Of a stretch of 64,000 nucleotides of DNA, positions 1-8,243 are shown piece by piece. The DNA is from Stappia sp. (GTDB taxonomy: Bacteria > Pseudomonadota > Alphaproteobacteria > Rhizobiales > Stappiaceae). Where the stretch lies: NCBI RefSeq assembly GCF_040110915.1, contig NZ_CP157793.1, positions 880,939 through 944,938 on the forward strand. Reading direction: 5' to 3'. The notes under the pieces are model-generated. The model did not search any database, was not told the DNA's origin, and saw only the letters and a program-made list of their open reading frames with translations. A program made the position numbers and the translations under genes. Every line of letters starts with the position of its first letter. Positions within the stretch are counted from its first letter, which is position 1.

Positions 1-238
1 CGATCTGGCACACGGTGCCGTCGGCCGGCGACACGACGAGACTGTCGTCGACCGGCGTGACGCGCGGCGGATCGCGGAAGAAATAGCACACCCAGCCGGT
101 GAGGATCAGGCCGATCCAGAACAGCGGATCGGCGAACCAGCCGACGACCAGCGTCACGCCGGCGGCGATCGCGATGAAGGGCCAGCCCTCGCGATGGATG
201 GGCACGAAAGTCTTGGAGATCGTATCGCTCAGCGACAT
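1..238 (-). CDS. psd: Phosphatidylserine decarboxylase proenzyme, N-terminal part (runs off the window)
   Basis: Reading leftward from an ATG at 238-236, the frame stays open to the window edge. The protein begins [20 protein letters not shown], continues with two hydrophobic stretches, then [10 protein letters not shown] and [10 protein letters not shown]. This is the typical N-terminus of bacterial phosphatidylserine decarboxylases, pyruvoyl enzymes that make phosphatidylethanolamine from phosphatidylserine at the inner membrane. Only about 79 codons are inside the window, so the LGST-type self-cleavage site cannot be checked. It lies downstream of the ABC exporter gene on the same strand, separated by 129 bases containing a strong inverted repeat, so it may be transcribed separately. 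The family call is confident despite truncation. Confidence 0.88.
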   Translation of the reverse strand, partial: MSLSDTISKTFVPIHREGWPFIAIAAGVTLVVGWFADPLFWIGLILTGWVCYFFRDPPRVTPVDDSLVVSPADGTVCQI

Positions 239-256
239 GCACGGGTCCGTTCGAAT

Positions 257-297
257 GGGCGGGGGCACGCGACGGCGCGTGCCCGACCGCCCCTTTT
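257..297. terminator. Strong two-tier inverted repeat between psd and the ABC exporter gene
   Basis: GGGCACGCG (263-271) pairs perfectly with CGCGTGCCC (276-284) around a four-base loop. An outer arm GGGCGG (257-262) pairs with CCGCCC (287-292). A CTTTTC run follows on the plus strand at 293-298. The T-run is on the side that would stop plus-strand transcription, although both flanking genes are on the minus strand. It may therefore be a bidirectional or antisense-blocking terminator, or only an mRNA-stability hairpin between the two genes. Confidence 0.5.
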
Positions 298-367
298 CAC
301 CGCTGGCGCGCGGAAAATCAATCCGCGACCCGGCTTGCTGCGTTCGCCGCGAACGGCGGCGCGGCGA

Positions 368-2317
368 TCATTCGGCCGGCATGTCCTCGCCGGCGCGGGG
401 CCCGCGCACCACGAAGCCCGTGTCGTCGCGGGTGGCCGCGCGCAGCCGTTCCTCGGCCTCGCTCGCCTCCTGCTGGCGCGCCCACATGGAGGCGTAGAGA
501 CCGCCGGCGGCGAGCAGGTCGTCGTGACGCCCGCGCTCGACGATCTGGCCCTTTTCCAGGACGAGGATCGTCTCGGCGTTGACGACGGTCGACAGCCGAT
601 GCGCGATCACGACGGTGGTGCGGTTCTTCGACACCTGGTCGAGGGCGGCCTGGATCTCGCGCTCGGTATGGGTGTCGAGCGCCGAGGTCGCCTCGTCGAG
701 AATGAGGATCGGCGGGGCCTTGAGGATCGTGCGGGCGATGGCGACGCGCTGCTTCTCGCCGCCCGACAGCTTCAGCCCGCGCTCGCCGACCTCGGTGTCG
801 AAGCCCTGCGGCAGCGCCTCGATGAACTCGGCGATCTGCGCCAGGCGCGCGGCCTCGCGCACCTCGTCGTCGCTGGCGTCCGGGCGGCCGTAGCGGATGT
901 TGTAGGCGATGGTGTCGTTGAACAGCACCGTGTCCTGCGGAACCATGCCGGTCGCCGCGCGCACGGAAGCCTGCGTGACGTCGCGCAGGTCCTGCCCGTC
1001 GACGGTGATGCGTCCGCCGGTGACGTCGTAGAAGCGGAACAGCAGCCGCGAGATGGTCGACTTTCCGGCCCCCGACGGCCCGACGATGGCGACCGTGTGC
1101 CCGGCCGGCACCTCGAAGGAGATGCCCTTCAGGATCGGGCGGTTGGCGTCGTAGTGAAAGGCCACGTCCTGAAAGCGGATCGTTCCGCCGTCGACGGCGA
1201 GCGGAGGGGCTCCGGGCTTGTCGGTGATCTCGGCCGGCTCGGCGAGCAGGGCGAACATCGCCTCCAGATCGGCGAGCCCCTGGCGGATCTCGCGATAGAG
1301 GAAGCCGATGAAATTGAGCGGGATCGACAGCTGCAGCAGCAGCGCGTTGATCATGACGAAGTCGCCGAGCGTCTGCGTGCCGGCCATGACGCCGCGCGCC
1401 GACATCACCATGCACACGGCCGTTCCGACCCCGAGAATGACGGCCTGCCCGAAGTTGAGCCAGGCGAGCGACGTCCAGGTGCGCGTGGCGGCGTGTTCGT
1501 AGCCCTCCATGGCGCGGTCGAAACGGTCGGCCTCGAGCCGTTCGTTGCCGAAATACTTGACCGTCTCGAAATTCAGAAGGCTGTCGATGGCCTTGGAGTT
1601 GGCGTCCGTGTCGCTGGCGTTCATGGCGCGGCGGATGCCGATGCGCCAGTTCGAGGTCTGCACCGTGAACCAGGTGTAGGCGACGATCATCACCGCGACC
1701 ACGAGCACATACATCGCGCCGAACTGGTACCAGATCACCGCCGCCATGATGGCGAATTCGAAGATCGTGGGAATGCCGTTGAGGATCGTGAAGCGGACGA
1801 TGTTCTCGATGCCCTTGATGCCGCGTTCGATGACGCGCGACAGGCCGCCGGTCTTGCGCTGCAGGTGAAAGCGCAGCGACAGCAGATGCAGATGGCGAAA
1901 CGTGCGAAAGGCGAGCTGGCGCACCGCATGCTGGCCGACGCGGGCAAACAGCGCGTCGCGCAGCTGGTTGAAGCCGACGAAGAGAATGCGGGCGACATTA
2001 TAGGCGATGACCAGCATGACCGGGGCGACCAGCCAGGCGGGCAGGGCGCCGATGCCGAGCGGGCTCGCCTCGGCCGTGCCGCCGTCATTGGCGGCGGTGA
2101 GCGCGTCCGTCGCCCACTTGAAGAAATAGGGCGAGAGCACCGTGACGATCTTGGCCACGATCAGCGCGAGCACGGCGAGGCCGACGCGCATCTTCAGATC
2201 CGGCCGGTCGAAGGGCCAGATGTAGGGCCACAGCTGGCGCAGCGTCGTGAGCGTCGACACCTCGTCGGCGGAAATGCGCGGGGCGGAAGCGGGTGTGCCG
2301 GAACGGCGGGAGGTCAT
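368..2317 (-). CDS. Atm1/HMT-type ABC exporter (fused permease and ATPase)
   Basis: A 649-residue half-transporter. The N-terminal transmembrane domain spans roughly residues 40-330 and the nucleotide-binding domain about 370-610. Visible motifs are Walker A GPSGAGKST (about 412-420), signature LSGGEKQR (about 515), Walker B ILILDEATSALD (about 535) and the H-loop in VVIAHRLSTV (about 570). The TMD sequence (LLLQLSIPLNFIGFLYREIRQ) is characteristic of the Atm1/ABCB7/HMT1 family. These are homodimeric inner-membrane exporters of glutathione-linked metal or persulfide compounds. The ArsR-type regulator immediately upstream on the same strand fits metal-linked control, which is inference. All ATPase motifs are intact. 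The exact substrate cannot be read from sequence. Confidence 0.9.
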   Translation of the reverse strand: MTSRRSGTPASAPRISADEVSTLTTLRQLWPYIWPFDRPDLKMRVGLAVLALIVAKIVTVLSPYFFKWATDALTAANDGGTAEASPLGIGALPAWLVAPVMLVIAYNVARILFVGFNQLRDALFARVGQHAVRQLAFRTFRHLHLLSLRFHLQRKTGGLSRVIERGIKGIENIVRFTILNGIPTIFEFAIMAAVIWYQFGAMYVLVVAVMIVAYTWFTVQTSNWRIGIRRAMNASDTDANSKAIDSLLNFETVKYFGNERLEADRFDRAMEGYEHAATRTWTSLAWLNFGQAVILGVGTAVCMVMSARGVMAGTQTLGDFVMINALLLQLSIPLNFIGFLYREIRQGLADLEAMFALLAEPAEITDKPGAPPLAVDGGTIRFQDVAFHYDANRPILKGISFEVPAGHTVAIVGPSGAGKSTISRLLFRFYDVTGGRITVDGQDLRDVTQASVRAATGMVPQDTVLFNDTIAYNIRYGRPDASDDEVREAARLAQIAEFIEALPQGFDTEVGERGLKLSGGEKQRVAIARTILKAPPILILDEATSALDTHTEREIQAALDQVSKNRTTVVIAHRLSTVVNAETILVLEKGQIVERGRHDDLLAAGGLYASMWARQQEASEAEERLRAATRDDTGFVVRGPRAGEDMPAE

Positions 2318-2351
2318 GAACGGTCCTTTCGGCGCGCGGCAGGCGCGCGGG

Positions 2352-2714
2352 TCACGCGGCGGGCGTCGCCGCGCCCGAGGCGGGGCACAGCGATGCGAAC
2401 AGATGGGCGACGTCGCGCGACAAGAGGTCGAGCGCGGGCCGCGCCAGGAAATAGTGGCAGCATCGGCCGTCGCCGCGCATGTCGATCAGACCGGCCTGCC
2501 GCAGCACGCTCAAATGTTGCGAGACCGTCGACTGGGCAAGGGGCAGACGGCGCACCAGGTCGCCGCAGCACGCCGTCTCGCGGGTCGACAGGATCTGCAG
2601 GATCTCCAGCCGGACAGGGTGCGCGAGCGCCTTGAGCCCGGCTTCCAGGGAGCCGGCGTCGGCGCGCTCGGCGCGCCGGTCGCCCGTGCAGGGGCAGGTC
2701 TGGTCAGATGCCAT
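2352..2714 (-). CDS. ArsR/SmtB-family metalloregulator-like repressor
   Basis: A 120-residue winged-helix protein with the ArsR core: LKALAHPVRLEILQIL, then TACCGDLVRRLPLAQSTVS (recognition helix) and HLSVLRQAGLIDMRGDGRCC. The paired cysteines in ACCGDL sit where ArsR-type sensors place metal or metalloid ligands (ELCVCDL-like box). CPCTG near the N-terminus and RCC in the wing add more thiols. It lies 34 bases upstream of the Atm1-type exporter and is co-oriented, so repression of that exporter is the obvious hypothesis. The start is the ATG at 2714, just downstream of a 12-base tandem repeat. No good Shine-Dalgarno is visible. Confidence 0.85.
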   Translation of the reverse strand: MASDQTCPCTGDRRAERADAGSLEAGLKALAHPVRLEILQILSTRETACCGDLVRRLPLAQSTVSQHLSVLRQAGLIDMRGDGRCCHYFLARPALDLLSRDVAHLFASLCPASGAATPAA

Positions 2715-2718
2715 TCAG

Positions 2719-2754
2719 GGGCTCGGGCAGGGTCTCGGGCAAGGGCTCGGGCGG
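2719..2754. repeat. Three tandem 12-base units in the arsR leader
   Basis: Units GGGCTCGGGCAG (2719-2730), GGTCTCGGGCAA (2731-2742) and GGGCTCGGGCGG (2743-2754) abut the arsR start codon, where a Shine-Dalgarno would be expected. On the minus strand the units read like GAGCCNNTGCCC, close to the repeat at 20258-20293 in the sensor kinase gene. Confidence 0.7.
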
Positions 2755-2767
2755 GCGGTGGACGGCC

Positions 2768-2795
2768 GGTTTCATCGGCTTTCGCCGATGGAACC
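2768..2795 (+). promoter_or_regulatory. 12-bp stem-loop in the GTA cluster leader
   Basis: GGTTTCATCGGC (2768-2779), loop TTTC, then GCCGATGGAACC (2784-2795). This is a 12-pair stem with one U-G wobble, 75 bases before the first GTA gene and inside the divergent arsR/GTA interval. It is followed only by CTTCT, so it is a weak terminator at best. It could be an attenuator, an RNA-processing site or a protein operator. Confidence 0.45.
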
Positions 2796-2870
2796 CTTCT
2801 ACGCCCTGGTCACGGATCGGGCAAGACCGCCGGCCGTCAGGAGGACACATGACAGAAAGCGAAAGATGCC

Positions 2871-3440
2871 ATGAGCCAGGATGAGGCGGCCGGCGGGTCG
2901 AGCGCGCGCAAGCGTCCGGTGCATTTGACGCCGGACCTCTGGCAGGTGGCGCGCGGGTTGTACGAGACCGAGGATGTCGACGTCGAGGAGATCGCCCGGC
3001 GCATGGATGTCACGGCGGCGACGATCACCCGGCGCGTGCGGCGCGACGGCTGGGTCCGGGCCGGGCGCCTGCGCGATCTGATGGATGCCGGCGACACGCG
3101 TGGTCTGGCGCGCATGGTCGCGCGGCTGGCGCAGGTCTTCGAACACCAGATCGCGGCCATCGAGACGCAATTGCAGGCCACGCGCGGGTCCGAGGCCGGC
3201 GCCGACACCCAGGCGGGCACGCTGGAACGCAACGCCCGCACGCTCGGCAGCCTCGCCAAGACGCTGGACGTGCTGATCGAACTGCGCGCGGGCGTCGCCG
3301 AGCTCGCCCCTTCCGGAGAGGACGAAGATGCACTCAGGCGAGAGCTTGCGCAGCGCCTTGATCGACTGTGCCGGCAGGGGAAGGCTGCCGGACTTCCTGT
3401 CCCGCCTGAGCCGCCGGGAACTGACGTTCCTGCGTCATGA
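2871..3440 (+). CDS. GTA small-terminase-like protein (g1)
   Basis: A 189-residue protein. Residues 20-65 form a helix-turn-helix (VDVEEIARRMDVTAATITRR). A long helical, probably coiled-coil segment follows (about 75-150), as in small terminase subunits that recognise DNA and recruit the large subunit. It is the first gene of the cluster and overlaps the TerL gene by 113 bases, in the position of RcGTA g1. In GTAs the small subunit is thought to have lost sequence specificity, so that random host DNA is packaged. The ATG at 2871 was chosen because the helix-turn-helix starts soon after. GAAAG lies about ten bases upstream. Functional assignment is by position and fold pattern. Confidence 0.7.
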   Translation: MSQDEAAGGSSARKRPVHLTPDLWQVARGLYETEDVDVEEIARRMDVTAATITRRVRRDGWVRAGRLRDLMDAGDTRGLARMVARLAQVFEHQIAAIETQLQATRGSEAGADTQAGTLERNARTLGSLAKTLDVLIELRAGVAELAPSGEDEDALRRELAQRLDRLCRQGKAAGLPVPPEPPGTDVPAS

Positions 3441-4659
3441 CTGGGAGGTGTGGGCGCATCCCCATCAGCTGCCGCCAACGGGCGACTGGCGCTGCTGGCT
3501 GCTGATGGGCGGACGCGGCGCGGGCAAGACGCGCGCCGGCGCGGAGTGGATCCGCGCGCTGGTCGCCACCGCCCAGGGCGGGCGGACGGACGATGGGCTG
3601 CGCATCGCGCTGATCGCGGAGACCCATCTCGATGCGCGCGAGGTGATGGTGGAGGGCGTGTCCGGCTTGCTGGCCGTGCATCCGCGCGACGAGCGCCCGC
3701 AATGGCAGCCCTCGCGCCGGCGGCTGGAATGGCCGAACGGCGCGGTGGCGCAGGTCTTCTCCTCGGAAGATCCCGACGCCCTGCGCGGGCCGCAGTTTCA
3801 CTTCGCCTGGTGCGACGAACTCGCCAAATGGCGCCACGCCCGGGAGGTCTGGGACATGCTTCAGTTCGGACTTCGGCTGGGCAGGCGGCCGCGCCAGCTC
3901 GTCACCACCACGCCGCGTCCCGTTCCGCTGCTCAAGGAGGTCATGGCCGACCCGGAGACACGGGTGGTCAGCGCGCCGACGGAGAGCAACGCGGCGCATC
4001 TGGCCGCCGGCTTTGTCGCCGCGATCCGCGCCCGCTACGCCGGCACGCGGCTGGCACGTCAGGAACTCGACGGCGAACTGGTGGAGGCGCGCGAGGGCGC
4101 GATGTGGAGCCGCGAGGGGCTCGACGCGATCCGCGTCCGCCAGATCCCGCCGCTCGAACGCATCGTCGTCGCCGTCGATCCGCCGGCGTCTTCGGGAAAG
4201 CGCTCGGACGCCTGCGGCATCATTGCGGCCGGCATCGACGAGCAGGACCGCGTGCATGTGCTCGCCGACCGCAGCCTTGCCGCCGCGACGCCGGCGCAAT
4301 GGGCCCGTGCGGCCGTCGTCCTGTGGCGCGATCTCGACGCCGACTGTCTGGTCGCGGAGGTCAACCAGGGGGGCGAGATGGTGAGCGCGGTGATTTCGAA
4401 CGTCGACCCGGGCGTGCCGGTGCGCGCCGTGCGGGCGCGGCGCGGCAAGTGGCTGCGCGCCGAGCCGGTCGCCATGCTCTACGAGCAGGACCGGGTCCGC
4501 CACGTCGGGGCCTTTCCCGATCTGGAGGACGAAATGACGGATTTCACGCGCGAAGGGCTGTCGAACGGACGCTCGCCGGACCGGCTCGACGCGCTGGTCT
4601 ATGCGCTGCACGAGCTGGCGCTCGCCGACCGGGGAACGCCGCGCCTGCGCAGCATCTGA
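3328..4659 (+). CDS. GTA terminase large subunit / DNA-packaging ATPase-nuclease (g2)
   Basis: A 443-residue TerL. Walker A is GGRGAGKTRAGAEW (about 60-73), Walker B is FHFAWCDELAKW (about 156-167), and the coupling motif is VTTTPRP. A C-terminal RNase H-fold nuclease starts at VVAVDPPAS (first acidic residue about 283), continues with AEVNQGG and ends with RSPDRLDAL. The motor cuts and pumps host DNA into proheads. The start at ATG 3328 has GGAGAGGA eight bases upstream and gives the conserved pre-Walker segment ending PPTGDWRCW, even though it overlaps g1 by 113 bases. All catalytic motifs look intact. Confidence 0.93.
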   Translation: MHSGESLRSALIDCAGRGRLPDFLSRLSRRELTFLRHDWEVWAHPHQLPPTGDWRCWLLMGGRGAGKTRAGAEWIRALVATAQGGRTDDGLRIALIAETHLDAREVMVEGVSGLLAVHPRDERPQWQPSRRRLEWPNGAVAQVFSSEDPDALRGPQFHFAWCDELAKWRHAREVWDMLQFGLRLGRRPRQLVTTTPRPVPLLKEVMADPETRVVSAPTESNAAHLAAGFVAAIRARYAGTRLARQELDGELVEAREGAMWSREGLDAIRVRQIPPLERIVVAVDPPASSGKRSDACGIIAAGIDEQDRVHVLADRSLAAATPAQWARAAVVLWRDLDADCLVAEVNQGGEMVSAVISNVDPGVPVRAVRARRGKWLRAEPVAMLYEQDRVRHVGAFPDLEDEMTDFTREGLSNGRSPDRLDALVYALHELALADRGTPRLRSI

Positions 4660-4725
4660 GCCGACCCTACGTTTTCGCCGCCGCCGCTGCCGCCGACCTC
4701 GCCGCCGAATGAAGGAGCCTTGATG

Positions 4726-5961
4726 ATGGGATTGCGATCGGTATTTGACACGCTGATGCGCCGGCCCGAGGAGCGCAAGGCCTCGCGCACCGGTCCGCTG
4801 CTCGCCCTGCATGGCGCCGGGCGTCCGGTCTGGACCCCGCGTGACTATGCCGCGCTCGCCCGCGAGGGCTACGCCCGCAACCCGGTCGTGCATCGGGCGG
4901 TGCGCATGATCGCCGAGTCGGCGGCGAGCGTGCCCTTCGTGCTCTACGAGGGGGAGCGCGAGGTCGACCGCCATCCGGCGCTCGATCTGCTGGCCGCGCC
5001 CAATCCGGCGATGTCCGGCACGACCTTTCTGGAGGAGGTCTACGGGCATCTGCTTGTCGCCGGCAACGCCTATGTCGAAGGGGTCAGCGTCGACGGCACC
5101 TTGCGCGAACTGCACAGCCTGCGCCCCGACCGGGTGAAGATCGTGCTCGGCCGCGACGGCTGGCCGGAGGCCTTCGACTATTCGGTGGCCGGGCGCACCG
5201 TACGGCTTGGGGCGGACCGCCGCAGCGGGCAGGCCAGCGTGCTGCACCTCAAGGTGTTCCATCCGCTCAACGACCACTACGGCTTCGCGCCGCTGGAGGC
5301 GGCGCAGATCAGCCTCGACCTGCACAATGCCGCCGGGGCCTGGAACAAGGCGCTGCTCGACAATGCCGCGCGGCCGTCCGGCGCGCTGGTCTATGGCGGG
5401 CCGCAGGCCTCGAACATGACCGAGGATCAGTTCGAACGGCTGAAGAAGGAGCTGGAGGAGGGCTATCAGGGACCAAGCAACGCCGGGCGTCCGCTGCTGC
5501 TGGAAGGCGGTCTCGACTGGAAGCCGATGGGGATCTCGCCGCGCGACATGGACTTCATCGCCGCCAAGAACCAGGCGGCGCGCGAGATCGCGCTGGCCTT
5601 CGGCGTGCCGCCGATGCTGCTCGCCATCCCCGGCGACAACACCTACTCAAACTTCCAGGAGGCCAACCGTGCCTTCTGGCGCCAGACCGTGCTGCCGCTC
5701 GCCGCCCGCGTCGGCGAGGCGCTCGCCCGCTGGCTGCCGGACGACGACGACGCGCGGCTGCGGCTGGCCCCCGATCTCGACCGGGTCGAGGCGCTGTCGA
5801 GCGAACGCGCCGCCCTGTGGCAGCGGCTGGAACAGGCGAGTTTCCTGACCCGCACGGAAAAGCGTGTCGCCGTCGGCTACGACCCAGATGCCGATCCCGC
5901 CGCCGCCCCTGACCCGGACGCCGCCGCGGACCGGCCCGAAGCTGCCCCGGCGGACATGTGA
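4726..5961 (+). CDS. GTA portal protein, HK97 family (g3)
   Basis: A phage portal protein of about 411 residues. It forms the dodecameric ring at the packaging vertex. Recognisable segments are ARNPVVHRAVRMIAESAASV, HPALDLLAAPNP, LHLKVFHPLNDHYGFAPLEA and FGVPPMLLAIPGDNTYSN, all typical of HK97/GTA portals. The start is ambiguous: TTG 4720, ATG 4723 and ATG 4726 lie in series. GAAGGAG at 4711-4717 favours ATG 4726 (eight-base spacer). The acidic, proline- and alanine-rich C-terminal tail after about residue 385 is probably disordered. The stop codon overlaps the next start in TGATG. Confidence 0.93.
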   Translation: MGLRSVFDTLMRRPEERKASRTGPLLALHGAGRPVWTPRDYAALAREGYARNPVVHRAVRMIAESAASVPFVLYEGEREVDRHPALDLLAAPNPAMSGTTFLEEVYGHLLVAGNAYVEGVSVDGTLRELHSLRPDRVKIVLGRDGWPEAFDYSVAGRTVRLGADRRSGQASVLHLKVFHPLNDHYGFAPLEAAQISLDLHNAAGAWNKALLDNAARPSGALVYGGPQASNMTEDQFERLKKELEEGYQGPSNAGRPLLLEGGLDWKPMGISPRDMDFIAAKNQAAREIALAFGVPPMLLAIPGDNTYSNFQEANRAFWRQTVLPLAARVGEALARWLPDDDDARLRLAPDLDRVEALSSERAALWQRLEQASFLTRTEKRVAVGYDPDADPAAAPDPDAAADRPEAAPADM

Positions 5962-6149
5962 TGGACGCTGTGTTGCACGCCGTCGCCCGGCAGGGCGATC
6001 TCGCCCATCTCGTGTTGCTGCTGTGGGCGAGTTCCGCCTCCAGCCTGCTGGTCTGGAGCCTGCGCGAGATGGTGCGCTCCAACCGCCGCTTCGACGATTT
6101 CGTCGATGCGATTGCCCGGCTCAACCGGGCCCTCAGCGACGACGACTGA
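5961..6149 (+). CDS. GTA g3.5-like small membrane protein
   Basis: A 62-residue protein with one hydrophobic helix, LVLLLWASSASSLLVWSL (about 18-35), followed by a charged helix, FDDFVDAIARLNRALSDDD. The ATG at 5961 overlaps the portal stop (TGATG). A GTG three bases earlier is possible but less likely. Its place between portal and protease matches the small ORF called g3.5 in RcGTA, which has no experimentally fixed role that I know. The single helix makes an inner-membrane location likely. Confidence 0.7.
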   Translation: MDAVLHAVARQGDLAHLVLLLWASSASSLLVWSLREMVRSNRRFDDFVDAIARLNRALSDDD

Positions 6150-6190
6150 GCCCGCCCGCAAGGCAGGGCCACAAAGACCGAGGAGTTCCC

Positions 6191-6319
6191 ATGACCGTCA
6201 GCTTCCCGACCCGCGCGCCCGGCGCGCGGGACCGGCACCGCCGTGTCTTCGCCGGTTTCGCCGCCCGCCTCGCCATGGTGCTGCGGGCCCGCGCGAAGGT
6301 CCGGGGGCAGGCCGCGTGA
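6191..6319 (+). CDS. Small arginine-rich ORF coupled to the protease gene (42 codons)
   Basis: The ATG at 6191 is preceded by GAGGAG (seven-base spacer). The frame encodes 42 residues (MTVSFPTRAPGARDRHRRVF to KVRGQAA), about a quarter arginine, with a possible amphipathic or hydrophobic helix FAGFAARLAMVLRARAK. Its stop overlaps the protease GTG start (GTGA), as at most true junctions here. I know no such gene in the classical RcGTA list. It could be a real small protein, or a translated leader that loads ribosomes for the weak GTG start of the protease. Confidence 0.45.
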   Translation: MTVSFPTRAPGARDRHRRVFAGFAARLAMVLRARAKVRGQAA

Positions 6320-6810
6320 CCGGGGCCGATGCGCCCGCGCCCGGCGGCTCCGATGGCCCCGGCGGCCCCGGCGGCTATGTGATCGCGGGCTATGCGAGCC
6401 TGTTCGGCGTCGCGGACGATGCGCGCGATCTCGTCATGCGCGGTGCCTTCCGCCGCAGCCTCAAGGAGCGCGGGGCGGAAGGCATCCGCCTGCTGTGGCA
6501 GCACGATCCCGCCCGCCCCATCGGCGTGTGGGACGCCCTGCGCGAGGACCGGCGCGGTCTGTGGGTGCGCGGGCGCATCCTCACGAGCACCGCGCTCGGC
6601 CGCGACGCGGCCCAGCTCGTCAGGAACCGCGCCCTCGACGGCCTGTCCATCGGCTTTCGCACCCGCAGCGCCCGCCGCGATCCGCGCGCCGGCGTGCGGC
6701 GGGTCTTCGACATCGACCTTTGGGAAGTGTCGCTTGTGACCTTTCCCCTTCATCCGGACGCGCGCATCGCCGCGCCCGGTCCCGCCGCCGCGCTCCGCGT
6801 GGCGTCCTGA
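6316..6810 (+). CDS. GTA prohead maturation protease (g4)
   Basis: A 164-residue HK97-type (U35) prohead serine protease. It trims scaffold-like sequence from the capsid protein during maturation. Key segments are IAGYASLFGVADDARDLVM, RLLWQHDPARPIGVW (catalytic histidine) and RALDGLSIGFRTRSARR (catalytic serine in LSIGF), then a C-terminal strand DLWEVSLVTFPLHPDARI. The start chosen is GTG 6316, in a GTGA overlap with the 42-codon ORF. The glycine- and proline-rich first 20 residues are not conserved. It lies directly upstream of the capsid gene. Confidence 0.9.
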   Translation: MTGADAPAPGGSDGPGGPGGYVIAGYASLFGVADDARDLVMRGAFRRSLKERGAEGIRLLWQHDPARPIGVWDALREDRRGLWVRGRILTSTALGRDAAQLVRNRALDGLSIGFRTRSARRDPRAGVRRVFDIDLWEVSLVTFPLHPDARIAAPGPAAALRVAS

Positions 6811-6847
6811 TGCGCGTCCCCGCGCCCCTTTTTCCAGGAGTTGATCC

Positions 6848-8134
6848 ATGAGCGTTCCCACGTTCCGACCGAACCCGTCCGCCCCCGAACGCAAGGCGGT
6901 GACCGACGCCGCCTCCCCCGACGGGTTGCGCCGCGATCTGGAGGAGATGCGTGCCGCCTTCGAGGCCTTCCGCGAGGTGAATGACGAGCGGCTGAGCGAC
7001 ATCGAGACGCGCGGTGCGAGCGATCCGCTGAGCGAGGACAAGCTCGCCCGGATTTCCGCCCAGATCGACCGCCAGCAGGAGCGCCTCGACCGCCTCGCGC
7101 TCAAGTCCGCCCGTCCGGCGCGCGGCATCGATCCGCTGGAAACCGGCGCGCGCGGCGGCCACGCGGGCGAACACAAGGGCGCCTTCGACGCCTATATCCG
7201 CAAGGGCCGCGAGGACGGCCTGCGGGCGCTCGAGATGAAGGCGATGTCGGTGGGCTCCGATCCCGACGGCGGCTATCTGGTGCCGGAGGAGACGGAGAGC
7301 GAGATCCTGCGCCGCATGGCCAGCGTGTCGCCGATCCGCGCGATCGCCGGCGTGCGGCAGGTGTCCTCCAGCGTGTTCAAGAAGCCGTTCTCGATCTCCG
7401 GTCCGCAGGCCGGCTGGGTCGCGGAAACGGCGGCGCGGCCGCAGACCTCCGCGCCGACGCTGGCGGAACTCTCCTTCCCGACCATGGAACTCTACGCCAT
7501 GCCGGCGGCGACGCCCTCGCTGCTGGAGGACGCGGTGGTCGACGTCGATGCCTGGATCGCTGAGGAGGTGGAGACCGCCTTCGCCGAACAGGAGGGCACG
7601 GCCTTCGTGACCGGCGACGGCGTCAACAAGCCGCGCGGGTTTCTCGATTATCCGCGCGTCGCCGACGCCTCCTGGAGCTGGGGCAACCTGGGCGAGATCG
7701 CGACCGGCACGGCCGGCGCCTTTCCCGCGAGCGATCCCGCCGACGTGCTGATCGACCTCGTCTATGCGCTCAAGAGCGGCCATCGCCAGAACGGCACCTT
7801 CGTGATGAACCGCCGCACCCAGGCGGTGGTGCGCAAGATGAAGGACGCCGACGGCAACTACCTGTGGCAGCCGCCGGCCACCGTGGGCGCGCCGGCCACC
7901 CTCATGACCTTCCCGCTGGTGGAGGCGGAGGACATGCCGGATATCGCCACCGACGCCCCGGCCATCGCCTTCGGCGATTTCCGTCGCGGCTATCTCATCG
8001 TGGACCGCGCCGGGGTGCGCATCCTGCGCGATCCCTATTCCGCCAAGCCCTACGTGCTCTTCTACACCACCAAGCGCGTGGGCGGCGGCATCCAGGACTT
8101 CGAGGCCATCAAGCTGCTGACCTTCTCCGCCTGA
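6848..8134 (+). CDS. GTA major capsid protein, HK97 fold (g5)
   Basis: A 428-residue phage major capsid protein. Residues about 25-105 are a charged coiled-coil delta domain (DLEEMRAAFEAFREVNDERL) that serves as scaffold and is normally removed by the protease. The mature part begins shortly before AEHKGAFDAYIRKG-like sequence and contains PDGGYLVPEETESEILRRM and, near the end, GDFRRGYLIVDRAGVRILRD. It is preceded by CCAGGAG with a suitable spacer. An intrinsic terminator follows 40 bases after the stop, unlike every other junction in the cluster. Confidence 0.95.
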   Translation: MSVPTFRPNPSAPERKAVTDAASPDGLRRDLEEMRAAFEAFREVNDERLSDIETRGASDPLSEDKLARISAQIDRQQERLDRLALKSARPARGIDPLETGARGGHAGEHKGAFDAYIRKGREDGLRALEMKAMSVGSDPDGGYLVPEETESEILRRMASVSPIRAIAGVRQVSSSVFKKPFSISGPQAGWVAETAARPQTSAPTLAELSFPTMELYAMPAATPSLLEDAVVDVDAWIAEEVETAFAEQEGTAFVTGDGVNKPRGFLDYPRVADASWSWGNLGEIATGTAGAFPASDPADVLIDLVYALKSGHRQNGTFVMNRRTQAVVRKMKDADGNYLWQPPATVGAPATLMTFPLVEAEDMPDIATDAPAIAFGDFRRGYLIVDRAGVRILRDPYSAKPYVLFYTTKRVGGGIQDFEAIKLLTFSA

Positions 8135-8173
8135 CCTCCTCCATCTGACCCGCCGGCTCCCTGCCGCGACTTG

Positions 8174-8219
8174 CCCGCGCGCCGGTCTCCCGCTTCCGTG
8201 AGCGGCGCGCGGGTCTTTT
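8174..8219 (+). terminator. Intrinsic terminator after the capsid gene, inside the GTA cluster
   Basis: CCCGCGCGCCG (8174-8184) and CGGCGCGCGGG (8203-8213) form a perfect 11-bp GC-rich stem with an 18-base loop, immediately followed by TCTTTTCT. Both the position between capsid and adaptor genes and the U-rich tail fit a Rho-independent terminator that would lower expression of the tail genes relative to capsid. Confidence 0.75.
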
Positions 8220-8243
8220 CTCCGTCTTCTGGAAAGGATGGCC

